Shown here piece after piece: positions 21,125-32,230 of a stretch of DNA of 64,000 nucleotides. How positions within the stretch are numbered: the stretch's first letter is position 1; each line of letters begins with the position of its first letter. The notes under the pieces are model-generated. The model was not told the DNA's origin. It ran no database searches and saw nothing but the letters and a program-made list of their open reading frames with translations. Source of the stretch: Diphasiastrum complanatum (taxonomy: Eukaryota; Streptophyta; Lycopodiopsida; Lycopodiales; Lycopodiaceae). Where the stretch lies: the NCBI GenBank assembly GCA_029204225.1, contig CM055102.1, positions 36,078,585-36,142,584 on the forward strand, read 5' to 3'. A program made the translations under genes and the position numbers.

Positions 21125-22188
21125 AAAGTGTTGGAAGAAGGAATGACGATTCGATAAGTCGAAGTCTATGAATGAACTATCGAGCGCAACAGAATGAGCC
21201 TTTTTTCCTAGTGCATGACTATGCCTATCAATAATTGAACAAAGCTATAATGACTGAAGTCACATTCAATATTTTAGCAACTAACTTTGAGATCATTAGT
21301 ACTAAAGTGATTTCGTAGCCAAACATTTTTAGAGTGCAAAGTGATGTATAGAATATTGCAGCATTGAAGTATTCAACATATCAGACAAAACAATAAGAGA
21401 TTAGTTACAAATGACTACAGAGAAGCATGCATTCTAAGATGATACTGAACGCAATAAGATGATAGATTCATTCAATAAGTAGCATGTACAAATCAGGTAA
21501 TGAGAGCACAAAGCAATAGCAGATGAAAATTGCGTACTCTAAACTATCTCTGAGTAACTAAAAACTTTGTCTGATGCACTTCCGCAAGTAAGCAGTAAGC
21601 GCTAATAGCAATACTCTAATAGATCTCTAAAAAAACTTTCTAGAGACCATAGAAGTCTTTAATGATCAGCTATTTATACTAAAACAGTTTAAACTCATCC
21701 GGTAGGACAACTAATCAGGTCGTAGATCGCAATTGGTTGTTAGCCATAATGCGTTGTCATCTATCCAATTCCTAGAAATTTAATTGCAAAGTAGTTAGGG
21801 CAAGTCTTTAACTTCATATAAGGTGAAACAGTAACTGTCATCCTTCGACATGTTTGACTCCTACGACTTTTGTCGGAGTCATATGATATGTCGGAGGTTG
21901 TCTGTTATGTCGGAGCCACCTGTTGAGCGATTTCTGAGTATTTGATCTACAGACTATGTAGAAATAGGAATAAAACTACAGATCTGGATAATGAATGGAT
22001 GTAGATTAAAGATCGGTTATTTGGATGAATCACTCTTGATAGTAGAATAATCCAATAGATAGAATTTTTAAGCAAATAATGTCGAAAATGTTTCACTGTA
22101 TATATTTAGTCCCAATGTTTTTCTTGTTGTCACTGAATAATTCATTTCTGAACTGGATAGCTGACACCCTGCACACTAGACATGATAA
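21125..22188. repeat. Inserted block, probable solo LTR
   Basis: About 1.06 kb separating the two halves of the Gypsy-II RNase H. The left edge reads TGTTGGAAGAAGG, a common LTR-like start; on the other strand the right edge reads TGTCTAGTGTGC. CTATTTATAC at 21669-21678 is a TATA-like box on the minus strand. Repeats of TGTCGGAG occur at 21870-21910. No matching target-site duplication was found and about 150-200 bases of RNase H are missing at the junction, so this is not a clean insertion. Confidence 0.45.
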
Positions 22189-23150
22189 TCCTTCTTCGAG
22201 TCATCATTCTGACTGAGGGTTACCCCAATTGCGAATGCAAAAACATCGACATAAACATGGAATGTCCTTACCTAGTCTAGGAGGCGTAAGATTGGAGCTT
22301 CCATCAATTTTTGTTTCACTTTGTTGAAAGCTTCATGTCTTTTAGTTTTCCACAAGTATTCTATATCCTTCTTCAATAACTGAGTTAATGGTGAAGCTAG
22401 GAATGCATAATCTTTTATAAATCGTATGTAATAGCTGACATGTCCGAGAAAACCTTGTAGTTCTCTCAAGTTACTTGGTTTTTTTAGATTCTTTATGATT
22501 TCGACTTTGTCACTGTTGACTTCTATTCCTCTTTCAGACATTCAATCTCCTAAAATAATGTCTCATTTCATACCAAAAGTAGCACTCCTCTGAATGCAAA
22601 CATAAAGAAGTACCTTGAGATCTTTTTAGAGTTAGTCAAAGTTTTGATATGTGATCTGTGGCCTTATTGTATACACAGAAATCATCAATAAATACCTCCA
22701 GAAACACTCGTAAGTAGTCTTGAAAAATAATTGTCATCATTCTCTAGAAGGTAGTTGGTGCATTGCATAAGCCAAAAGGCATTTTTCAATAGGCATATGT
22801 TCCCTGATTAGTTGTAAACGTAGTTTTTGACTGGTTTTCTTGTCAAACAGATACATTATTGTATCCTGAAAAACCATATAGAAAACTGTATCTCTCATCT
22901 CCTGCTACTTGATAAAGAATCATATCGGTGAATGGAAATGGGTGATGATCTTTCCTTGTTGTAGCAGTTAATTTTTGAAAGTCCTAGCATATGTGAATTT
23001 TGTCAGTCTTCTTTTTTCAGCACCACAACAATAGGTGAGACCCACTCGCTACTTAGGACATGATAGATTATTCTAGCTTCTAGATATTTTTTCAGTTCTT
23101 CTTTTACCATCAAAGAATACTTCGAATTTAGTCAATATGACGAATTGGCA
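22189..23150 (-). pseudogene. Gypsy-II reverse transcriptase and RNase H start
   Basis: Read leftward: MPFGLCNAPTTF near 22790-22755, VFIDDFCVY with FIDD as the active site at about 22693-22682, then KVEIIKNLKKPSNLRELQGF and LGHVSYYIRFIKDYA, and the RNase H start FHVYVDVFAFAIGVTL near 22230. Stops interrupt the finger and palm region. The gypsy assignment is firm. Confidence 0.87.
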
Positions 23151-23578
23151 CATCATCTGGTTTCAAATTGATTTGATGTTCTCCAAATTATTTCAGAATT
23201 CCTTTGGGACCATGCATAGTCTAGGAAAACACATCTTGATATTCTTTTAATATATCCATATAAGCTTGCAATTCTTCTTTTGATAAGTGTTTGAATACCT
23301 TCAATACTTTATCAAGTGCAATTGCTATATCAATAGCAACATCAGGTTTGATCATTCTTCAGTCATATTTGTAAAAGAATATCCATGTACTTATCAATTC
23401 GAAGTAGCATTCTCTGAAATAGAAGATGATTCTGCGTCTACAGCCTCATAACATTCAAAATAATTTATTCTAATATCATCATCTTTAGTTGATTCTGTGA
23501 AAAATGAGTCTTCATCTGATGTGCAACTTGTTTATGACGTTGGTGTTTCACCTTCATATTTGTCAGATTTCCATGATA

Positions 23579-23890
23579 TTACATGCTGTAAATTGGATTT
23601 GTTTGATTTAGCAGCATCTGGAAACATAATTCTTTTTTCTTCCAATGCATGACAACATTAACTTGGTATAACAAAGATCTTTCAATTAATATGGAATATG
23701 TTAGATCTCCAATAGTCTTTATGACTAGAAAATTCATAATAAATGGCTCATTTTGTATGTAGAGCATGGCCTTCTTAAGCTCGCCAACTGGTTTTCTTCT
23801 TGTAGAGTCAACTAACTTAATCTTCCTCTGTATTGGATGAATATCATTCAATCCAAGAGCGCGTGTTGTATCTTCTATCATAATATTCAC
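23579..23890 (-). pseudogene. Gypsy-II protease
   Basis: An open stretch of 103 codons resembling the aspartic-protease region of plant gypsy elements, with ALGLNDIHPIQRKIKLVDS and IMNFLVIKTIGDLTYSILI. The latter matches the usual strand near the end of the protease. The catalytic D-S/T-G is expected upstream (about 23930-23890), where the reading is damaged (SIDS-like). Assignment rests on position between zinc knuckles and RT. Confidence 0.6.
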
Positions 23891-24455
23891 ACTCGATCAT
23901 GAATCTATTGGTACTTTTTCAATGAGGCAGCCTTCGATACTCACATCGATTTCAAGAGCTCCCAGTTTCCTAGATCTACTCGTAATAATGTAATCTTTGG
24001 TAGCTTGTGTTTTTGTCTCCTTTTAGGTTGAATCAAAATTCGAAGTTATTTTCTATAATAATTGTTGTCAAATAGCAATTGTTCAAAAGTAATGTTCGAC
24101 TGCAAAGCTCCAATAACATCGACCATGTTGTGATTTGCCTTTGAACTTCGAGGTTTAGGAGCCTTTGAAAATTTAGAAAGCTTAATAATGTCATCCTCCT
24201 GAAAAAAAAAAAAAAAAACTTTCTTCTTAGATTCTACTTCATGTGTTTTTCATTGAATAAATCTTTTACTATTAAAACAATGTCTTTGTCGAACAGCTTC
24301 TTTGCATTTTGATCATAATCTGAATGATACTTTTCAACTTTAGGCTTTGATACTTTCGGTTCTTTCTTCTATGCATGGCTTTGTCGAGTTTTCTGATTCG
24401 ATAAATCCTTTGATTTGTACTGACCAACAGAACTTTGAGTCGAAACTTTCTTCAC

Positions 24456-25194
24456 TTATTCCAAGTCACTTGGCCAACTATAATCGAGTTGTGTTGAGGC
24501 TTGGTCTTTAGTCATTTCAACTATATGAACAACAACATCCTTTTGTAAATTTGTTGATTCCTTCTCCACTAGTGTTGTTGGCGTTTGAACCAATTTGACC
24601 AGAATCTTTGGCTTCAATGGCTTCGGACATTCTTTATTGATATGTCCTTCTCCTGAACAGTTCAAACATGGAGTATAGACGACTTGTCTTCTTGGTTATG
24701 GATAGTCAGGAGAATAATGTCCTACTGCTCCACAATTGAAACAGGTTCCTGGCACTCGCTTAGGTTGTGGATTTTGCGTAGCATGAACAACTTTCCGCAT
24801 AGGAACAAACCTCTTCGGTGCCAATTTTGGCTTTGTCGATTGTGGATTGCCTTGTATAAATGAACAAGACTCATTTCCTTTAGTTTTGCATAAATATTAT
24901 AATGATCAAGAATTTTCTTTGTCGAACATCTACCGTAAGTTCATAGCATGAGATATTGGATTTGCTTAATTAAACATCCTAGTTGTCTATTTATTTTTCA
25001 AATGTTGTACAACTAAGTTTCATTATGAATTCTACTTTGTTGCTCCATTGATATACAATTAGGACAACTTGACGAATTGAAATCTCCTTGTTTATGTTAT
25101 ATAAATTATTCCTTAATGGCTTTGTCAATTTTAAGTTGCTCAATAGCATTGAATTGCCCCTACCCATGTCCCTTTGTTTGTGTTTAGGCCTCAA
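24456..25194 (-). pseudogene. Gypsy-II Gag with two zinc knuckles
   Basis: At 24743-24625 the minus strand encodes CFNCGAVGHYSPDY and then CLNCSGEGHINKEC. The first has lost its last Cys; the second is a full CCHC. The region upstream to 25194 contains Gag-like charged sequence with frameshifts. Two knuckles in tandem are usual for this gypsy group. Confidence 0.75.
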
Positions 25195-25200
25195 ATAAGT

Positions 25201-26020
25201 CTAGTTCTTCTTTGGATATTGAAGAAGTTCAAAGTGAGAGCCAATTTTTGGTGCTATGGAGGCATGTAGGTGCGAGTATATTCTTATAAAAAAAAATCCT
25301 TACGATATTAATCCTTGGCAAGTATTAGAGATCTTAAAGCTCACCAATTTCCAATATTGAAGAATATTTTTTATATCGTAAATCAACGTAGGGTACATGC
25401 ATTACAACACATATTTAATGCACAATTATACAATGTTAGGTCAAATCTAACATAGCCAAGACCAAGTAAATTGACATAGCCAAAGACAGGGTTTGACTTC
25501 TCATGAGCATGTCAACAATCCCTCTCTTACCCACCTTGTTCTAGTGTCATTAAGAAATAGTCTTAGAGAATATTGAAAATTTTGATATCTTGAATTTCCA
25601 AGCAATTTGTGTACAAGTTTTTTTTATAATTAGCATAGATCTCCAAGGCTGGCAAAAAGCTGACAAATACAAACAGCACAGTAGTTGAAATTCACTTTTT
25701 AGATTCGCAAGTTTTTTAATGGTTTAAAATGAGTTAGTTCTAGTTGTAACTTTTAGGTTTTAAGGTTTTATTTTGGGCCTTTTCAAGTTCCATAATAATC
25801 TTGATTCGTGTTGGTTTTTTATAAGGTTGGTTAAATACCTTTTAATGAGCATTGTACACCTCTCTTATTCTATTACAATTTACAACTTCAAAGTTTGTAC
25901 ACCATTCATGTAACAATTGCAATGTCAAGCCTGAACATGGAACACAAGTTTCATGCCAGGATTTACTATAAGATTATTAGTTTTAGCTTGCAAATATATA
26001 CACCATTCATTTATGGACTA
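25201..26020. other. Spacer without recognisable gene
   Basis: AT-rich. A short direct repeat, ACATAGCCAA(A)GAC, occurs at about 25452 and 25475. No coding signal. Confidence 0.5.
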
Positions 26021-26503
26021 GGTAGCGGGCGTGAGCAGGCCCGCTACCCCTTCCAGCCTTGCAGTTTGACAGCCGTATTGATCGTCAAGAGCCATTTTGG
26101 CCGTAAAATATAGGTGTCTTAAAAATTTGACCGTCGTAGTAGACAGGCACATACAATTCAAAAACGTCATTTTGAAATGCGCCTTTGTTTTTTTACTTGT
26201 ATAAATTCACAATAAATATATTATACACATCACTTGAAACTTCATAAAAATTTCAACACAAAGTTTGACATTCATGATTCAACTTTCAGCCCTTCTAACT
26301 TGGGGGCTCATCTTTGAAATTCGTACCCATATCTAAACTATCAATGTCATTTCAGATTTGAAGGTCAAATGGTTTTTCAAACCGTCACTCAAAAAAAGCA
26401 TGACAAGCAGTCTAGACCGTCAAACTGCAAGGCTGCAGACTTCAATGCACCAAAGGCGGTTTGGTGCATGAAGTCTGCATATTACTGGGTAGCAGGACTG
26501 CTC
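26021..26503. repeat. Foldback/MITE-like element with nested hairpins
   Basis: Inverted copies of CCTTGCAGTTTGAC (26057-26070) and GTCAAACTGCAAGG (26419-26432) bound the core. Outer arms GAGCAGGCCCGCTACCCC (26033-26050) and its diverged complement at 26487-26503 extend the inverted repeat. The left arm is itself a hairpin (GGTAGCGGG 26021-26029 with CCCGCTACC 26040-26048). The right arm contains a second hairpin (26435-26478). There is no ORF. Confidence 0.75.
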
Positions 26504-28217
26504 AAGCTTGTTAATCGGCATAATTAAAGTTTGGGACTTTTAATTAAAATGTCTAAACAAATATGAGTTTAAACATTTGTGATCAAATCCAATTAAAACT
26601 TACCACATTTATACTATGAACCCAAAACTCCAACTATGAAATTGATTAATTCTAAACATGGAACACAAAGCTTCTACACATGACTATGCATCAGCAAGAG
26701 AGGTTGAGCTGGCACGATCTGCATGCTGCCAGCCTCTAGGGTACACAACTCTAGTCTATGGCATTCAACTGCAGCCTTGGAAGTTAAGACGGTGTCAGCC
26801 ACCTCAAGACTTAAAAAGTTAAAAGTAGTTGATGGGGCCGGCATTGTTTCAACTTTTGAACTTCAAAGTAAAATTGGCGAAGGCGGACGGTGCTGGAGTC
26901 TGTGACCTCCACCGCGGGGACTTCAATGCTGCATTGATGAGACAAGAGAAAAACAAAGGGAATCACACGAAGACACGTATATATTGTCACAACTATAATT
27001 AACACTGGCTGTGGTCTTCATGTTGCAAGAGTACAGCAGCTCTCGGCTCGAGTCCGTGAAGTAATTACAATTTACATTCTCTCTCTCCCCATTTCCCCTC
27101 TAGGCTCTCTTTCTTTCTTTCTTCTTTGAAGTTTTAACTTTCTCACATGCTGAGTCGATGCCGAGGCCTGCAACGTGCTTGGTTGCTTCTTGGATGTCGC
27201 AACGTGTTTATGGCAATACTCAAGAGTACAGGTCAATTATCTCTACTTCACTCTGAAGTCTGAACGGTCTGAAGTTCTTCATAATGAGCGAGAATGACTG
27301 AGGTCAAGGATTAGAATCTGACCGTTATACATTCCTTCCTAGATGGAGATGAGGTGTTAGAAAATTTGAGGTCCTTTTGAAAAAGGTCGCATTTGATGCG
27401 TTTTTTCTCTCCATTGAAAGGCAATACAACCTCGAAGCGCATTGCAACCTGTAAATTCCAAGCCTGCAAGGCTCAAGCCCGTGCAGGGCCCAGGCGCTGT
27501 GTCTCTCTCACATATTGCAGTTCGTTCACTCTTCGGTGTCTCAACTTTAACAGTGGAGGTTGGGAACGGCCTTAAATGCCATAACTAAAACCCAGTGGCC
27601 GCAAACACCAAATATCAGAAGCTCGTAATACCGCATGTGTCATGGCAGAGGACTCAGAACTTGTAAGCTCTCCTGTATTTCGGATCCAAATCCAAACATA
27701 ATACTGCCAAGTGCTCTTTTTGCCTTGATATTGCAATTCCCAAAGCCAAAACTAGACATGTCACATGTGTTCAATTAGTGCTAGAGAAACGTTTTCCAAG
27801 TTATTCTAAAAAAGCCTGCATTTTTTAAAGCTTCCCCATTTTTGCCAAAACCTTTTTGTTTAAACCTAACACAAAACCTTAAAAAAAAAAAATTTATAGG
27901 CTTTCAAATAACTCATGGGCCAAAAGATTAAGATTTTATATGGAGAAGCCTTAAAAAAATTTCATAGGCTCAAATTTTTATACAAAGCCTTATAATATAT
28001 TTTTTTTTATCAGGATTTCAATTGATTAAAACTTTGGGTCATTGTTCGAGAAAGCTAGCAAGTATAAGAATGGAATTGACATCTTTTTTTTTCAAAAATT
28101 TACTTTCTAAAAGATTTATAAGAAGTTTACTTTTAAATATCCGAGAACTATTTTGAAATTCAAAATTTTTATTTATTTATTGTTTTCAAATGCAATAAAT
28201 TTATGTGTACTAACACT
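26504..28217. other. Spacer without recognisable gene
   Basis: Contains a CT-rich tract at about 27078-27125 and A/T runs around 27880 and 28000. Small ORFs have no recognisable domain. GC content is slightly higher at 26700-27650 than in the flanks. Confidence 0.45.
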
Positions 28218-29150
28218 ACGCACAAAAGTGCGCATAAAACACACAAAAGTGTGCATAAAACCCTTGGTCACTTGACGAGACATAACATGCCAATGATTAA
28301 AATTTCAATCTTTCAATTGTACGTGGAACTAGATTTGAATCTTCATTATGTTATTGGAAGACTTAAATTTTCTCTCTCAATTGATGGCAATCTGTCCCCA
28401 AAAAACTTCAATTTTTAACACTTCACATGGGTAACTTTAGGTGCATGTATATATCTCTATAGGACTCCAAATTTGATTTTTTTTTATAGACATGTTTCTA
28501 TGGTCATAAAGGATTTTTGAAAGTAGATAGCCAAACAAAGGGTTGTAAAAAGCACCTCCAAAAGAGCTGAAACTTTCTAGCACCCTTCAATACTTTTCAG
28601 CACTTGACATAGGTAGTTTTAGATGCACATTTCTATCTCTACACAAGAATTGAAAAAAAAATTAAGAGACACATTTCTATAGTCATATAATACTTTTTAA
28701 AGTAGACAAACCAAAAAAATATTGTCAAAATCATGGTATTACACACTCATATATGATATTTCCAGTTTTGGTGATTTTTATCAGCACTTAAAAGGGTAAC
28801 TTCGAACGCACGTATCTATCTCTATAGATCTCCAAATTCAATTTTTTTTTAAGGGCATGTTTCTATAATCATATAGGCCCTTTTAAGAGTAGACAGGCTA
28901 AAAATTGAATGTAAAATTCAAAACAATGTAGTCCCATATATGAAAATATCAAAGTTTCAGCAGCACCCCCACGTGTTTGACACATCATATCTTACATATA
29001 AGTTACTCATAATGAAGGTCTCAAATTTTTTAATCGATAAATGTATATATGAAGAATACACATGTGAAAGGATTTGATGTGATTCATTGTAGTTTATGAG
29101 ATATGATTTTTTGAATAAGTGCTTGAAATGCACACTTTTGTGTGCATTTT
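28218..29150. repeat. Palindrome-bounded block
   Basis: The left edge has two 21-bp units, CACAAAAGTGCGCATAAAAC and CACAAAAGTGTGCATAAAAC (28221-28262), each palindromic around AAAA. The right edge at 29130-29147 reads TGCACACTTTTGTGTGCA, the inverse of the left unit. Between them lies the 183-bp tandem triplication. No ORF of note. Confidence 0.6.
28419..28967. repeat. About 183-bp tandem repeat, three diverged copies
   Basis: Copies begin near 28419, 28601 and 28785. Each runs CACTT...GGTA-CTTT...TATCTCTA...CAAATTT/GAATT, a poly-T/A run, CATGTTTCTATAGTCATA, and TTTTGAAAGTAGA-A..CC/AAA. The start of a possible fourth copy is seen at 28968. Copies are roughly 70% alike by eye. Confidence 0.75.
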
Positions 29151-29593
29151 GAAACGACTCTTGCTAAAGTAGGTAGGTTCATATAAAGCTTATTCTACAT
29201 AGCTTTATTAAGTCAATAGAATTAGTTATTAATGTAAATTTGTCATATTTTGCCAGCAAGTAAATTGAGATGCAAGAGTCATAAAACAAGATTTTTTGAA
29301 AATAGACTTCTTCTAGAAAACACAACAAATTAGGGTGATGCAATAATTAATATCAAAATGTTAGATTTGATATATATTAGAATTTAATAATGATTTAGAA
29401 ATATTTGTATGATTTTTGTAGTTAAAAAAAAGTAAAATGAAAACCGGGATGCAATTTTTTAAACCTTTATTATGGGCCACTCAAAGAATGTACTAAAGCT
29501 TAGAGCCAAACTAATTATTTCTAAAATCTTAAAGCAAAAAAAAAATTATATGAAAATAAAAACCTATAGTTTGATATTTGATAGGCTCATAAG
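29151..29593. other. Spacer without recognisable gene
   Basis: AT-rich flank of the family-C element. Nothing recognisable. Confidence 0.5.
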
Positions 29594-30063
29594 TGTTGAA
29601 ATTCCGATAGAATCTAGTACAGTATGCAGATCACATCACACAATCACCATAGCCACTCCTCACAAGATCTCAAAGATGGCACAACAAAAGTTATTAGATT
29701 ACAAAGAAACACTGTACATATAGAGTATTTACAAACTGCATGAAAAGGCAAGTGTCCTAAAATTGGCCTACCACCTGTCAAACTAAGGTCGGGCCCAATA
29801 TGGCCAAATTCGACCGACAAACTTGGGACATGCCCCCAAGTATAGCAAGTACTGTAAATAACTCCGTACAAGCTAATTCTTCCTATGTGTGGCTACCCGA
29901 CTAACCCAAGTAACCGTCTACGGGATCAGTGCCCAATCAATATATCTTAACGGGTCACGTCCCGATCACAACCATATACAGTAAACCAAATAAACTGTAC
30001 ACTAATTACATCATCACGTTTAGAGCTTATACTAATGAATCAGATCACAAGCTGATTTCTAAC
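29594..30063 (-). repeat. Family-C LTR, left copy (470 bp)
   Basis: On the plus strand it starts TGTTGAAATTCCG and ends CTGATTTCTAAC. It matches 37725-38194 along the whole 470 bases at roughly 95% by eye. The minus-strand sequence just before it (AAGGAGAGA) could be a polypurine tract, making this the 3' LTR. Confidence 0.9.
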
Positions 30064-31976
30064 TCTCTCCTTAAGCTCAAATGTGATAAGAGTGAAAAAC
30101 AATATATTGCAGCAGCGTCTGGAGTGTCCAAAAGATGTTATGCATATCCCAGCTACTATGTACTTGACTCACACTCAAGCACACCAATAAACCACCAGGT
30201 TTGACTCACAAAGTATCATGTAAACACAATGCTAATACAGAGAGTCTACCACACTCTCGACCAACTGACTCGTCCCCAATCCGACTTGAACACAAGTGGA
30301 CCACATGAGCGACATGGCTCAAACTGAGGAAATCCCACTGCCACCATGAGACTTACATCCTCCATCTAGCTAGGCTGACATCCTATCAGACACTTGCAAG
30401 CACAGACATGTAAAGTTGACATACATGAGCGATTGAGGCTCAACCTGAGGAAATCTTACTGCCACCATAAGATTGCACCCTCACTAGATAAACAATTAGT
30501 AGACAATGACAAGTCAATATGCATAAAATGACTACTTTGTTCCTGATGTAGCAAATGCATAACCACATATAACTCTGACTCAGATGTAGACTCCCGTGAC
30601 AAGGCAACATGCAAGCCCACACACACTCATGCAAACCAACACGAATGATAACGCGTCAAATACATGACCAAGGCCTGCCCATAAGTGGTATCCTGTCGTA
30701 CCAACACCTGTGCCACCTGCAGATCCGCTGCTACACCACTGGTCACCAAATTAGGTCCTCAACCATGGCCTGTATTTGTACCAAGATGCTCTCACGTCCA
30801 ATCATATCACATAGATGTCCTCATACATCATCCAAGATCAACCATCTCGAACCAATGAGCGCTCCAAGCCTCATCCCTGATGTATTTTCCAAACAAAGCT
30901 ATGCTCCAAGCCCCTTTGCCCTGACATCCTGTCCAATAAGCCCTGAAAGCTGATCTCCATCCATTCCCCATGCTCCAAGCACAAGAGTCTACCAAGGACT
31001 CAATGAATGAATGCACACAAACCTCACCATAGGCTATACCTGAGTAGCTTGCCCACCTCCCAGAGATACTGATGATGATCTGCTTGTCTTACATCCCATG
31101 TAGGTCCAACTTTCTATGCTTGACGTTGCTAACTCTGATTTGACCAATACATAGGCCTCCCACCAACGAGCCTATCTCACCAACACTGTATCCATCATAG
31201 CGTCCAAGCCAAAGCAAATACAAACTAGATCCACTATCGTGATGAATAACTCACCCACGATCCATAGCATATTAGGTAGGATAGCTCCAGAACCCTATAC
31301 CATGTACCATCTGATCACCAAGTATCCATTACCCACTGATAGCTCCCCAAGAATCTGTCCATCTATAGTGCAACTAGACTCCAACTGGATCTAACCAAAT
31401 ACTGCATCTTGCTTACCAAATAATGATGGATAGAAACAACATGTGACGCCAACCTGGAGACTACCGTGCATATGACCATGCAGCTCACCTGATTACTCGC
31501 CAAAGTATTAGCTGTCACTCCCTAAGCAACCACCTCCATCCCTGTCGGCTCACAACCATGGGCATGTTGGATCCACATCATCAAGTCCCTCACATGATTG
31601 TGCATGCCAATATCCCTCCAACTGACCCTGTGAGATCTTTCATGGCCCAAATCAAATGATCTGCACCCTGTCATCACTGAAATCTGCATCCTTGATGCAA
31701 TCTTGATATGGCAGATTGACTTGACTTATCCAAACTGGCAGTTGAAGTGTATCTCCTCGATGACAAACCTGATACACTGCTCCACAACTAAAATGGCTTG
31801 ATCAAAATTGACTTACCGACTGCAAAATTGCAAAATCATCACACTCATCACTCACCAAGAGCATCCAAAGTGTGATTATTGACCCGTTCTTCATCTTCTG
31901 CGTGTCCCACACACAACTTCTCCAATGCAAGTCCGTTATCTTGCCCAATGGCTTCTACTTGGCACCACCTCGCACT
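30064..31976. other. Family-C internal region, left
   Basis: About 1.9 kb, less AT-rich than its flanks. Minus-strand frames are short. I recognise no retroviral motif in any frame. Confidence 0.5.
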
Positions 31977-32230
31977 AGTTGAAATTTTGTTAGGATCTAG
32001 TGCAGTATGCAGATCACATCACACAATCACCATAGCCACTCCTCACAAGCTCTCAAAGATGGCACAACAAAAGTTAAGTCTATTATGAAAAAACACTGTA
32101 CATGTAGCAAAGCCCCAAACTGCATGGGCTCAACAGGTGTCACTAAACTGCCTACCACTGCCAAACTAGAGTTAGGCCCAATATGGCCACATATACTAAC
32201 AAACCCAAGACATGCCCCTGAGTATAGCAT
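31977..32230 (-). repeat. Family-C LTR fragment (3' part in LTR sense)
   Basis: Matches the first about 254 bases (plus order) of the C LTR and stops at AGTATAGCA. The remainder of the LTR reappears at 34941. About 100 bases of the LTR are missing at the break. Confidence 0.88.

Larger units (their letters stand above)
20195..25200 (-). mobile_element. Gypsy-II: decayed Ty3-gypsy element
   Basis: Read leftward: a Gag stretch near 25190, two zinc knuckles (24743-24625), protease (23890-23579), RT (about 23150-22190), an inserted block (21125-22188), RNase H (21123-20710), and integrase ending with the conserved gypsy tail VNGSRLKKYY at about 20200. Order and motifs are gypsy. It contains many stops and frameshifts. 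LTRs are not identified. It differs from Gypsy-I in RT active site and codon pattern. Confidence 0.85.
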
